Source: Patagioenas fasciata (lineage: Eukaryota > Chordata > Aves > Columbiformes > Columbidae). Taken from it: a DNA stretch of 64,000 bases. Location of the stretch: contig NC_092520.1 of NCBI RefSeq assembly GCF_037038585.1, positions 711,001 to 775,000 on the forward strand. The letters run 5' to 3'. Below, piece by piece: positions 10,584 to 21,809 of the stretch (positions are counted from its first letter, which is position 1; each line of letters opens with the position of its first letter). The notes under the pieces are model-generated. The model saw only the letters and a program-made list of their open reading frames with translations, was not told the origin of the DNA and ran no database searches. A program made the position numbers and the translations under genes.

Positions 10584-11597
10584 ATGTCCTGCTCATTTCC
10601 CACCAACACCTCGCTGTTGGAGCTGCACCTGACGGGCATCCCGGGGCTGCAGCACCTGCACCTCTGGATCTCCATCCCCTTCTGCATCATGTACCTCATC
10701 ACACTGGTTGGGAACTGCACGCTCCTGTGCGTAATAAAGGCCGATCCCAGCCTGCATCTGCCCATGTTCCTCTTCCTCTCCATGCTAGCTGTCATTGACC
10801 TGGTGATGTCCACCTCTATCACCCCCAAAATGCTGGGCATCTTCTGGTTTCACTCCACCACCATCAGCCTGGGTGCCTGTCTTACCCAGATGTTCTTTGT
10901 TCACGCTTTCTCTGCAATGGAGTCAGGGGTGCTGGTGGCAATGGCCTTTGACCGCTACATGGCCATTTGTCACCCACTGCGGTATCTGTCCATCCTGACC
11001 AGTCCCGTTGTGGTTGTCATTGGCTTGGCCACCTTGCTCAGGGCTGTTGTTTTCATGGCCCCCCTCACCTTCCAGATTCGCTGCCTTCCCCTGTGCGGCC
11101 CGGCCATCGTGGACCACTTGTACTGCGAGCACATGGCCGTGCTCAGACTGTCCTGCGAGGACGCTGCCTTCAGCAGAACCTACAGCCTCTCCATCTCCAC
11201 CTTCGTGGTCAGCTTCGACTCGCTGCTCATCACCATCTCATACGCGCTCATCCTCCGGGCCGCGCTCGGCCTCTCCTCCCCACAGGCCCACAAAAAGGCC
11301 TTTGGTACCTGCGGCTCACACCTCTGCATCATGGCCCTCTACTACATCCCTGGGCTGCTCTCCATGTACATGGAGAGATACCACCAGGAGCTCCCAGCCT
11401 ACATTCAGGTCCTGCTGGCTGATCTCTACCTACTCATCCCGCCAGCATTCAACCCCCTGATCTACGGCATCAGGACAAAGCAGATTCGTGATGGAGCACG
11501 CAGGGTGATCTCCCAGAGGAGACCCATGGCAGGAGGGATTGGGTCTGGCCTTCAGGGCCCAAGGCTGGGGCTCATGAAGACAAAGTCCATTCCCTAA
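10584..11597 (+). CDS. OR52-like class I olfactory receptor, array copy 1
   Basis: Intact 337-residue odorant receptor. The ATG at 10584 is the first in frame; the frame stays open upstream only to a TTG. Features by residue: sequon N8-T-S; class I GIPGL 18-22; TM1 about 27-50 with GN at 43-44; LHLPMFLFLSMLAVIDL 57-73; disulphide Cys C99; FDRYMAICHPLRY 122-134; ECL2 with C167, C171, C181 and C191 and the YCEHMAV motif at 180; KAFGTCGSH 238-246 entering TM6; NPLIYG 290-295; RTKQIR 297-302. The C terminus, about 35 residues beyond RTKQIR, is basic and longer than in many OR52 proteins. Differences from the other copies: C3, R198, S203, S205, A227, Q311. AATAAA follows 481 bases after the stop. 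The protein should be an odorant receptor coupled to Golf; ligand unknown. Confidence 0.96.
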   Translation: MSCSFPTNTSLLELHLTGIPGLQHLHLWISIPFCIMYLITLVGNCTLLCVIKADPSLHLPMFLFLSMLAVIDLVMSTSITPKMLGIFWFHSTTISLGACLTQMFFVHAFSAMESGVLVAMAFDRYMAICHPLRYLSILTSPVVVVIGLATLLRAVVFMAPLTFQIRCLPLCGPAIVDHLYCEHMAVLRLSCEDAAFSRTYSLSISTFVVSFDSLLITISYALILRAALGLSSPQAHKKAFGTCGSHLCIMALYYIPGLLSMYMERYHQELPAYIQVLLADLYLLIPPAFNPLIYGIRTKQIRDGARRVISQRRPMAGGIGSGLQGPRLGLMKTKSIP

Positions 11598-12078
11598 AAT
11601 GGTCAGATCTTCTGCTGGACCTTGGTGTGGCTCTCGGTGTATGTTCAGAGCTGCAGCTGCCTCAGGAAGTGTTGGCACCCACTGAATCCAGATCAGCACC
11701 AGGGGCTTCAGCTGGTTGTTCTGCCCATCCCTAGTGAGGCAGTGACGTTGGCACAGCACCTCCGGGTGATCCAGCTCCCTCAGATCTCCCAACAAAAAGA
11801 CCTTTGCAGCCACGACCTGAACTTGTTCTGACAAAATGACCTACCGCAGCTGAACCACGGAAAACAGCTGTTTCATCAGCGTATCATTCTATGTGCAGCA
11901 GAGCTGTGCCAAGAGGTGCAAGGGACATGGGGTCAGAGGACCACAGGTAACTGACTGCAAGGGACCTCAGGAGGACTCTGGTCCAACCTCCTGCTCAAAG
12001 CAGGGTCACCTATGAGGCCACACCAGGTCGCTGCTTCCTGGGAAGTGGCTGCATGTGGCCTGCTGATGGGAAGCAGAG

Positions 12079-12084
12079 AATAAA
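12079..12084 (+). promoter_or_regulatory. candidate polyadenylation signal, array copy 1
   Basis: First AATAAA after the receptor stop, followed by a T-rich stretch (CCGTTTTGCTTTGC). The same signal lies at 21401, 30276 and 39647 in units 2 to 4. Confidence 0.45.
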
Positions 12085-12487
12085 ACTTCCGTTTTGCTTT
12101 GCTTCCACACACAGTCTTTGATTTTGCTTTATTAAACTGCCTCTATCCTGACCCATGAGTTGTTGGCTGCTTTTGTTTTGGTTTGTTTTCTGTCTTATTC
12201 TCTCCCTCCCATCGTGCTGAGGAGCGGAGTTATAGAGCAGCTTGGTGGGCACCTGTAGTCCAGCCATGGTCAACCGCCACAACAGTGTTGATAATCCAGG
12301 GATGTTTTCATTGCTTGCACAGCCTCAAGGCCTTTTCTGCTCCTCATGTTGCCCCAACAGTGAGTAGCACTGGGGTGCTCAGGGAGTTGTGGGGGGACAC
12401 AGCTGGGACACCTGACCGCAGCTGACCAAAGGCTCCAGATCAGCAGCCAGGAATCTCCTGGGTGCAAGAACAACGAACACTGTGACA

Positions 12488-13180
12488 TGGAGAGCAGTCA
12501 GCCAGAAAGGGACCTGGGGGGACTCATGGACAGGAAGCTCAACAGGAGCCAACAGTGTGCCCAGGTGGCCAAGAAGGCCAGTGGTGTCCTATCCTGTATC
12601 CAAACCAGCGTGGTCAGCAGGACAAGGGCAGTGATCCTTCCCCTGTGCTCTGCACTGGGGAGGCCACACCTGGAGTGTTGTGTTCAGTTCTGTGCCCCTC
12701 AGCTCAGGAAAGAGATTGAAGTGCTGGAGCGGGTCCAGAGAAGAGCAACAAGACTGGGGAAGGGACTTGAGCACAAGCCCTATGGGGAGAGGCTGAGGGA
12801 GCTGGGCTTGTTCAGTCTGGAGCAGAGGAGGCTTAGAGCTGAGCTCAGCACTCTCTAGAACGACCCAAGGGGCAGTTCTAGCCAGGGGGGATTGGGCTCT
12901 TCTCCCAGGCACTCAGCAATAGGACAAGGGGGCAGGGGCTTCAACTCTGCCAGGGGAAATTGAGGCTGGAGATGAGAAAGCAATTCTGTGCAGAGAGAGT
13001 GGTCAGCATTGGAATGGCTGCCCAGGGAGGTGCTGGGCTCACCGGCCCTGGAGGTTTGTAAACTGAGATTGGCCATGGCGCTTAGTGCTGTGATCTGGTA
13101 ATGGACTGGAGTTGGACCAAAGGTTGGACTGGATGAGCTCTGAGGGCTTTTCCAACCCAGTCCATGCTGTGATTCTGTGA
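12488..13180 (+). mobile_element. CR1 LINE 3' fragment, plus strand (right inverted arm, unit 1)
   Basis: Same CR1 segment as 6827-7519 in opposite orientation, starting at TGGAGAGCAGTCAG and ending in the ATTCTGTGA tail, then the shared 36-bp non-CR1 flank to 13215. It gives a 123-codon frame without a usable ATG context and is not a gene. Confidence 0.93.
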
Positions 13181-13215
13181 AATGTGGTCTGGGTGTCCTT
13201 CCACGGTCTGTGTGA

Positions 13216-14359
13216 CGTGACAGGCTCCAAAGTGTGTGAGAGGCATGGGAGACCTCCCTTGGGAAGAGGGTCTTTTTTGGGTGTATTTAGACTTCCTGAT
13301 CTGCCATTGAGGCACATCAACCACTCAGAGAAGTGAACTTCAAGCAAAACGACCTAAATATAAGGGTTTTTCTTGAAAACATGCTCCTGTTCACAGTCTA
13401 ACACTGCTTCCCTGCCGCAGCACGTGGCCTGGCTACTGAAGATGTTCCGTCTGCTCGGCAGGACATGGTGCTGGAGAGCAGAAATTGCACCTTTGGAGTA
13501 GATGTCATGGGACAGGACAGCTGACATGGGGACCACTCAAGGTCGCATTGGAGGCTGCGTCTCCATGTCAGAGTGTGCACACGTTCCTCTGGGACACAGT
13601 GATTGCAGAGCTGGAGACAGGACATGGGCTGAGGACAAAGTTCTCTTAGGGCAAGGAATGCAGAACAAAATCCCCGTATTAGGAAAACCTCCCCTTTCTG
13701 ACATCATCTCTAGGAATAACACTCCCTGCACATCACATCTTCATCCCCTCCGCCATCTCACATGTCCCTCATTGCTGAGTCCCTGTGCTGAACAAATCTG
13801 GTGCTGTTCTCTCCTGTCAAGATTTGTATTTGATGGGAGGGCTGGGGCGCTGGAAGCGGAGCCAGAAGAGACAGGGCAGGGCAGAAGAGGGTCTCAGTGG
13901 GACAGAGCTGGGATGGAGGAGCTCTGGGGCCGTTCCACCTGTCCCTTCAGTGCTGTGCTTGGCCTGACACAGACCAGTCATTGCTGTAAAATAAGTGCGC
14001 CTGCTTGCCTTACACCAGGTAGGATAACTTTATGTGGATGACAGGAGAATGACTGTCAAGCTCCACTTCAGAATGGTGTTCCTCTTGCATTGCACTTCTG
14101 CTCACACATAGGTTCCCACCTGCACTTCCCCCAGAATCTTTTGTGGAAAATAAGATGAAAAATTAGGGAAAATTAGGGATTTATTTCCTAATTCACTGGC
14201 ATTCTGCTAATGACCCTTAAAGGCAGGCCTTGGAGCTGCTGGAGGTTTGGTATCACGTGTGGTTTCCTCGTGCATGATCAGTTCCCCAGCATCGTTCCTC
14301 ACCTATGTACCGCATGGTGCAGCCGGGGCTGAGGACCCTCTGTGAGATCCCACCTCCCT
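13216..14359. other. unit 1 distal segment, no supported gene
   Basis: A 179-codon ATG frame (13502-14041, +) is kept in units 1, 2 and 4, but unit 3 has lost one G in GCTGGGATGG (near 32110), which shifts it. The protein resembles nothing known. I treat it as chance. Confidence 0.6.
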
Positions 14360-15252
14360 GCCCAGGGGCAGCGCTGTGCCAGGGGGAGCAGGAGCTGTCT
14401 GCCATGGGGTGCACAGAGCGGGTGGAGAGGGCGATCGCACAAGTCTCCTCTGCTTCATGCAGATCTCTTTATGCAAAGGGCAGGGCCATAAACTACAAAA
14501 ACACCCGACACAGCCATAAACTACAAAAAAGCCTACAGGACGATAAGGTCACCTGCAAGCAAGGGAGGTGAGGAGCAGGAGCGTGGATTAAAGTAGGGGA
14601 GCAGGGCACAGGGACTAAGCTCTTATTGTTCTCCTCAGCAAACCCGTAACAGATTTTAACTGTGATGAAAATTCATTTCCTAACAATACACACTGACTTA
14701 TTGTCCCAGCTCTCCTTATGCCTTCAGCTAATGGGAATCAGGGCACTCAAGTCTGGCCTCTGAAAGAATATGAGGTCCTGCACGTATCCTGCACCGAGCT
14801 GGAGAGGAGAAGGGAAGGTTGCAAAGAGCTGTGGTGACCACCAAACCCCAGCTGGTGGGTACAAACTCAATTCTTCCAGTATCTCCTGACATTGCTGCCT
14901 TTGGGCTCTTCTGGATTGCACACAGTCGTACCCACTACCACCACCTCGGGAAAAGCACCATCCACCCAGCGCCCAACCACTGAAGCACGGCGCAGATCCT
15001 CCCGCCTGACTTGGAGACCAGACTCTTCCACCCCAAGTCTCCCATGCTGGTCGAAGTTGGGGCTGGAAGGGCCAGTGCCAGGTGCCTTGCCTGGAGCCTG
15101 CCAGGCCGTGCACTCACCCTCCAATGACGGATCTTCTCCCCGTGTGCCAGACTCACTCTGCCCCTCACCACCCCCTGAAAGCACCAGAAACTTCTAGGTT
15201 GATGGACCACTGTGGTCATGCACACGCCCCTCGGTTGACAGACAGGGCCCTT

Positions 15253-15466
15253 GACCAATGAAAAGCCTTGGCTGAGAAAAGTTTCTAGACAACTCCCATA
15301 AGTGACCACAGCTCAGATTCAACAGGGGTATAAATGGAGCTGCTGAAGACCCCAATGGCGTTGATGTCCTTGGAGCAGTGGGTCTGCAGTGGGAGACTCT
15401 CATCCTTAGAATGAGCATCTAAGGATCATTCACCACGGACTGAGGCGCCTTGCTGACATGGTAAGT
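15253..15466 (+). promoter_or_regulatory. promoter-like block with splice donor, unit 2
   Basis: CCAAT near 15255, TATAAAT at 15329-15335 and donor CATG|GTAAGT cut after 15460, all unchanged from unit 1. The matching acceptor before the receptor ends at 19787, with CCCCCCAG in place of CCCCTCAG. Confidence 0.45.
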
Positions 15467-16148
15467 GATCATCTGGGGACCCATGAGAGTCCTCACTTTG
15501 ACACAGAGTGAGAAGACGTTAATCTTGAATGATCACCCTTGAGTTCTGTGATCTGATCCCCTTGAGCTTGAGTTGGTTGTGTAATAATTAACTCTGAACC
15601 AGTGTCCAAACCTGTGTTGTGGAATGTTATTGGAGTGCTGAATAATTTTGGATAAACCCGTTCGTGGTTGGTTTCTGTTTAACAGATCTGGTTAGTATAA
15701 AGTCTGTTTGGAGTTAGTTTCCTGCCTCAACTGACTTTTGGGGTGTCTCAGTGACACCAGTATCACCCAACCTTCCCTCCCTTGGGCACCCCCAGCCAGG
15801 CTTGGTGCAGCTCTTCTCCTCCCCTTCAGGGAAGCCCACCACCCAGCAGCCCTCTCACCACACAGTGCCAGCCCTCCTTGGTCAGGGGGTTCTCAATGGC
15901 AAAGCCCGGCTTTGCAGAAGAAGGAGACACAGACAACATGTGTTTCTCTTAGGTCAAAGTGGCCAGAATTGGTCTGTGACATGATTTCTATCTACTGCAC
16001 TCTTTCTACTGTTGCCTTAGAGGATGCAAAGCACAAGTGTGGGACAGGACATCCCTCCCCAGGACTTGTAGCCTCTTACAGAATGGACACAGCCAGGAGC
16101 TCCACCTCATGGTCACACAGACCGTGGAAGGACACCCAGACCACATTT

Positions 16149-16939
16149 CACAGAATCACAGAATGGACTGGGTTGGAAAAGACCTGAGAGATCATCCAGT
16201 CCAGCCCTTGGTCCAACTCCAGCCCATTGACCAGATCGTGGCACTAAGTACCATGGCCAATCTCAGTTTAAAAACCTCCATGGCTGGTGAGCCCAGCACC
16301 TCCCTGGGCAGCCATTCGAATGCTGACCACTCTCTCTGCACAGAATTGCTTTCTCATCTCCAGCCTCAATTTCCCCTGGCAGAGTTGAAGCCCATGCCCC
16401 CTTGTCCTATTGCTGAGTGCCTGGGAGAAGAGCCCAATCCCCCCTGGCTAGAACTGCCCTTCAGGTCGTTCTAGAGAGTGCTGAGCTCACCTCTAAGCCT
16501 CCTCTGCTCCAGACTGAACAAGCCCAGCTCCCTCAGCCTCTCCCCATAGGGCTTGTGCTCAAGTCCCTTCCCCAGTCTTGTTGCTCTTCTCTGGACCCGC
16601 TCCAGCACTTCAATCCCTTTCCTGAGCTGAGGGGCCCAGAACTGAACACAACACTCCAGGTGTGGCCTCCCCAGTGCAGAGCACGGGGGAAGGATCACTG
16701 CCCTTGTCCTGCTGACCACGCCGGTTTGGATACAGGACAGGACACCATTGGCCTCCTTGGCCACCTGGGCACACTGTTGGCTCCTGTTGAGCTTCCTGTC
16801 CATGAGTCCCCCCAGGTCCCTTTCTGCCTGACTGCTCTCCAGCCACTCTGCGCCAGCCTGGAGCGCTGCAGGGGGTTGTTGTGGCCAAAGTGCAGGACCC
16901 GGCACTTGGCCTGGTTGAACTTCATCCCATTGGAATCAG
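16149..16939 (-). mobile_element. CR1 LINE 3' fragment, minus strand (left inverted arm, unit 2)
   Basis: Unit 2 copy of the left arm; the inverted-repeat arm proper is 16113-16841, including the 36-bp shared flank. Confidence 0.93.
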
Positions 16940-19387
16940 AATTCGCACCTGGAAAGATGCAGCATCCTGAAAATAGAGAGCTGGCATTGCCAAGCTCAGG
17001 GACCTGTGTTTGGAAGGCTGCACGTCAAAGGGCGAGGAAGAGTTCAAACTGCTGCAAGGGTGAGAAACACAACAGGGGATTGGCAACAGCATCTTGATTA
17101 AACGAACTGAGTTAGAGGGTTGGTCAGTAATGAGCGAGTCGGCTGCGCACGCCCTTGTGTGTGGACTCGTTTCTCGAGCCCTGAGACCGACACACCAGGG
17201 ATTCCTCTCAGCAAACTCACAAATGCTTCCAGCACTGAAAGCTCAGAGTCAGAGCAGCCGGGGACATTCCTGGGGGCAGCAGGGCTGGCAGCATCGCTGC
17301 TGCTGGGGTGGGCGAGGTGGGTATGGCTGCTCACTGATCTGGATGAACCTGCAGCAGCAAGCCAGGTAGGTCATCCATCTGTGTGGGGATTTCAAATAGA
17401 AACAGCAAAGAGGATATTCTGCTGTCATATTTTACTTATAAATGTAATATATGTATGTATTAGAAGAAAAAATAATAAAAAAATAGCCTGGAAAAGGCCT
17501 CATGACCATCTCCACTCCCATCCTTCTTGACCGTATTCTCTACAAACAAATGTTATGATATTTGGAAAAACTTCAAGGCAACTGTGGCTTCTTGCAACAG
17601 AAAATTCTCAGACCAGCTTGCACATGGTCATCTCAGAAGATCTGATCTAGAACTAAATAAATTGTTTGCTTTCAGGAATGGGAAGGGGTGGGCGGGAGGA
17701 GCAGGGAGGGAATGTGCGGGTTTGGTTTTGAAGGTGTTTCTGCTGTCTCCCCCTGCACCACCCTCAGAAGCCTTTCAGAAGAGAGTGAACAAACCCTGAT
17801 TCCATCTGGCTGCCTTGCCAATGAAAGGGGCTGTGTTCAGGTCGTCCCCAATAGATTTTTGTCCTGCTCAGTCTTCTGTGAAAACAGAGCATTGTCTCCT
17901 TGGGCACTGCAGCTTTATTTTCATCAGCACATTGCTATCTTTGCCATCGGAGACATTTTCTTTAAGCCTAGACTGGATTTCTCCTACTCTTTCAGGGCTT
18001 CAGACCCCTGACTTTCCTTTCACAGGACACGTAGGACACATTTTTCCGTTCCCCTTCACTGCAGCCTTTAAGATGCTTCAAGGCTTTTCTCAGGGTGAGT
18101 CAGTCACCTCAGCTCTCCAGCTTAACTTGGTCCTCATTCTGAACTCCGTGCAGTTTGCCCTTGTTTTCCATAAAGTGCCCACCACAAGGCACATCACTCT
18201 GAAGATCTTCCAGCTCAGTCCTCTGCTCCTGCTCTTCACGTTCATCCTACCTGAGTGTGTTCCACCAAACAAGCAATTCTGAGAGTATCAGTAGCTCAAA
18301 ACTTCACTTTGATCCGCGAATGTGTTTTATAAAAGAAGAGAAAGAGCAGCAGTCAGATTGGCCTGGGAAGATCTACCTTCGATAATGTGATGCTCTCTGG
18401 ACACGTCGCCCTCTGCCTGCAAGGTCCTGCTGGAAAACACCAGCTGGTTTGGTTGACAGATGAGCTGTAGCCCTGGGAAACAGAAACCCCAATGCTTCTC
18501 TTTCCCGAGGGGAAGAGGTGAAAGCCATATGGGCAACTGGACCGAAAAATCGTGGGAGTATTTAAACCACAAATAGAGCAGAGCTCTTCAAAGACTGGTC
18601 TTGGGGAAACTCTTGTGCATCATCAGAGGCCCCTTGGTGAGACCTCGTCTGTACCTCTGGCCAAGCGTGGCCAAGAAAGGTGCTCTAAAGGAAGGTGTAG
18701 AGAGGAAAAGCCCTTGTGGACCAGGAGCAGAGCTCTGGCCTTGTGAAAGGGGACAAAGAGCAGAGAGGAGTTTGCGCAGCCAGTGTCAGGCTGGGAGGAG
18801 GGTTATGTGGTTCTATGGATGTGCTGGGGTGAAAATGCCAGGGAGGAAAAAGCATCAGATTCAGCTTCAGAGGTGACAGACGGAAACTGGGTGGGAACAA
18901 ATGGAGAGAGGAAAGTGGAGGTAATTTCCCAGCTGTTGGAGCAGGGTGGAGGGTTGGGACTGTCCTCAGCAGAGGCATGAAACCAGAATACCCCAGGGTG
19001 CTGACTGCCGGTTCTCCTGGGCAAGATGAGTTGTCACACCTGAAGCAACAGGCACTCAGTTTGGTGATCCAGAAAGTCCTTTTCAGCTCAGTCTTCCTAG
19101 ATCCAGAGCAAGAAAAGGGGAAACTTAGATGGGAAATCAAACAGTCGGTGCTAATAGAATGGTTAAAAGTTCTCCTGCAGGTCTGAAGTAAAACTTCCAT
19201 CACCTGAGGTTTAGTTATTTCCATGGTGGCTGGTAAAGGAAGGTCAAGGATTTGACTAACTCTTCTTTGCCTGTTTTGATGTAGGAACTATGGGATGTCA
19301 AATGATGCCAGTGAATGTCAGTCATGCAAAAGGGAAGGGATGATTTCACGAAAGGTTCCACTAGTTTGTCAAGCTCCTTGGTAAAAG

Positions 19388-19611
19388 ATGAGGAAGAAAT
19401 TTTTTACAATGAGGGTGGTGAGAGCCTGGCCCAGGTTGGGCAGAGAGGTGGTGGATGAACCATCCCTGGAGACATCCCAGGCCAGGCTGGACGGGGCTCT
19501 GAGCACCCTGAGCTGGTGAAGATGTCCCTGTCATGGCAGGGGGAACTGGGGAGCTGGGAAGGTCCCTTCAACCCAAACGATTCTATGATTTTATGATTCT
19601 ATGATTCTATG
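19388..19611 (+). mobile_element. CR1 LINE 3' end fragment, unit 2
   Basis: Copy of the 10066-10289 fragment, ending in GATTCTATGATTCTATGG. Confidence 0.9.
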
Positions 19612-19905
19612 GTATGGATACTAAAATTTTGCACAGAAGAGGCTAGATGGGTTTCCGAGGTGTGGTTAACAATAATGGAGAAACCACATCAAGCTCAGGA
19701 AGTCCCTGAGCTTCAAATTGTTGGAAGCTGGGGAGGCACCGAGGAGAGGTATCATGCTATGTTTCCTTTCTCATGTTCTCCCCCCAGGGTCTGCTTTTGC
19801 TGCTGGGCGTGGGATCTGAGGCTGGATGGACCTTTGATGTGAGCCAGGGGATGGCTGTCCTTGTGCGCCTGGGCTCTCCTCGCTCAGGCTCCTGCAGCGA
19901 CCAAC

Positions 19906-20919
19906 ATGTCCGGCTCATTTCCCACCAACACCTCGCTGTTGGAGCTGCACCTGACGGGCATCCCGGGGCTGCAGCACCTGCACCTCTGGATCTCCATCCC
20001 CTTCTGCATCATGTACCTCATCACACTGGTTGGGAACTGCACGCTCCTGTGCGTAATAAAGGCCGATCCCAGCCTGCATCTGCCCATGTTCCTCTTCCTC
20101 TCCATGCTAGCTGTCATTGACCTGGTGATGTCCACCTCCATCACCCCCAAAATGCTGGGCATCTTCTGGTTTCACTCCACCACCATCAGCCTGGGTGCCT
20201 GTCTTACCCAGATGTTCTTTGTTCACGCTTTCTCTGCAATGGAGTCAGGGGTGCTGGTGGCAATGGCCTTTGACCGCTACATGGCCATTTGTCACCCACT
20301 GCGGTATCTGTCCATCCTGACCAGTCCCGTTGTGGTTGTCATTGGCTTGGCCACCTTGCTCAGGGCTGTTGTTTTCATGGCCCCCCTCACCTTCCAGATT
20401 CGCTGCCTTCCCCTGTGCGGCCCGGCCATTGTGGACCACTTGTACTGCGAGCACATGGCCGTGCTCAGACTGTCCTGCGAGGACGCTGCCTTCAGCAGCA
20501 CCTACAGCCTCTTCATCCCCACCTTCGTGGTCAGCTTCGACTCGCTGCTCATCACCATCTCATACGCGCTCATCCTCCGGGCCGTGCTCGGCCTCTCCTC
20601 CCCACAGGCCCACAAAAAGGCCTTTGGTACCTGCGGCTCACACCTCTGCATCATGGCCCTCTACTACATCCCTGGGCTGCTCTCCATGTACATGGAGAGA
20701 TACCACCAGGAGCTCCCAGCCTACATTCAGGTCCTGCTGGCTGATCTCTACCTACTCATCCCACCAGCATTCAACCCCCTGATCTACGGCATCAGGACGA
20801 AGCAGATTCGTGATGGAGCACGCAGGGTGATCTCCCGGAGGAGACCCATGGCAGGAGGGATTGGGTCTGGCCTTCAGGGCCCAAGGCTGGGGCTCATGAA
20901 GACAAAGTCCATTCCCTAA
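19906..20919 (+). CDS. OR52-like class I olfactory receptor, array copy 2
   Basis: Intact 337-residue receptor with all the motifs described for copy 1. Relative to copy 1 it has G3, S198, F203, P205, V227 and R311. It differs from copy 3 at a single residue (S198 against R198). Residues 198-205 sit at the end of ECL2 and the start of TM5, a region that contributes to the odorant pocket in class I receptors, so S/R198 together with the S-x-S to F-x-P change may alter ligand range; this is inference. The start is the first in-frame ATG. AATAAA lies at 21401-21406. Confidence 0.96.
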   Translation: MSGSFPTNTSLLELHLTGIPGLQHLHLWISIPFCIMYLITLVGNCTLLCVIKADPSLHLPMFLFLSMLAVIDLVMSTSITPKMLGIFWFHSTTISLGACLTQMFFVHAFSAMESGVLVAMAFDRYMAICHPLRYLSILTSPVVVVIGLATLLRAVVFMAPLTFQIRCLPLCGPAIVDHLYCEHMAVLRLSCEDAAFSSTYSLFIPTFVVSFDSLLITISYALILRAVLGLSSPQAHKKAFGTCGSHLCIMALYYIPGLLSMYMERYHQELPAYIQVLLADLYLLIPPAFNPLIYGIRTKQIRDGARRVISRRRPMAGGIGSGLQGPRLGLMKTKSIP

Positions 20920-21809
20920 AATGGCCAGATCTTCTGCTGGACCTTGGTGTGGCTCTCGGTGTATGTTCAGAGCTGCAGGTGCCTCAGGAAGTGTTGGCAC
21001 CCACTGAATCCAGATCAGCACCAGGGGCTTCAGCTGGTTGTTCTGCCCATCCCTAGTGAGGCAGTGACGTTGGCACAGCACCTCCGGGTGATCCAGCTCC
21101 CTCAGATCTCCCAACAAAAAGACCTTTGCAGCCACGACCTGAACTTGTTCTGACAAAATGACCTACCGCAGCTGAACCACGGAAAACAGCTGTTTCATCA
21201 GCGTATCATTCTATGTGCAGCAGAGCTGTGCCAAGAGGTGCAAGGGACATGGGGTCACAGGACCACAGGTAACTGACTGCAAGGGACCTCAGGAGGACTC
21301 TGGTCCAACCTCCTGCTCAAAGCAGGGTCACCTACGAGGCCACACCAGGTCGCTGCTTCCTGGGAAGTGGCTGCATGTGGCCTGCTGATGGGAAGCAGAG
21401 AATAAAACTTCCGTTTTGCTTTGCTTCCACACACAGTCTTTGATTTTGCTTTATTAAACTGCCTCTATCCTGACCCATGAGTTGTTGGCTGCTTTTGTTT
21501 TGGTTTGTTTTCTGTCTTATTCTCTCCCTCCCGTCGTGCTGAGGAGCGGAGTTATAGAGCAGCTTGGTGGGCACCTGTAGTCCAGCCATGGTCAACCGCC
21601 ACAACAGTGTTGATAAACCAGGGATGTTTTCATTGCTTGCACAGCCTCAAGGCCTTTTCTGCTCCTCATGTTGCCCCAACAGTGAGTAGCACTGGGGTGC
21701 TCATGAAGTTATGGGGGGACACAGCTGGGACATCTGACCCCAGCTGACCAAAGGCTCCAGATCAGCAGCCAGGAATCTCCTGGGTGCAAGAACAACAAAC
21801 ACTGTGACA

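Larger units (their letters stand above)
5038..14359 (+). repeat. tandem unit 1 (9322 bp)
   Basis: Order inside the unit: a short doubled motif GCCATAAACTACAAAAA near 5162-5208; gene-free sequence to the promoter-like block (5931-6144); intron-like sequence; inverted CR1 arm (6791-7519); 2.4 kb with no gene (7618-10065); CR1 3' fragment (10066-10289); receptor CDS (10584-11597); about 0.9 kb of 3' flank with AATAAA at 12079 and a weak minus-strand CR1-like scrap near 11955-12030; second CR1 arm (12488-13215); 1.1 kb with no supported gene to the unit end. Confidence 0.95.

Noticed and set aside
12487-12858. 123-codon plus-strand frame ([12 protein letters not shown]...) repeated in the units
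   Set aside because: This is the C-terminal CR1 ORF2 remnant in the right arm and not a host gene.
13502-14041. 179-codon ATG frame conserved in units 1, 2 and 4
   Set aside because: Unit 3 has a one-base loss that shifts the frame, the protein matches nothing known, and near-identical DNA explains the conservation.
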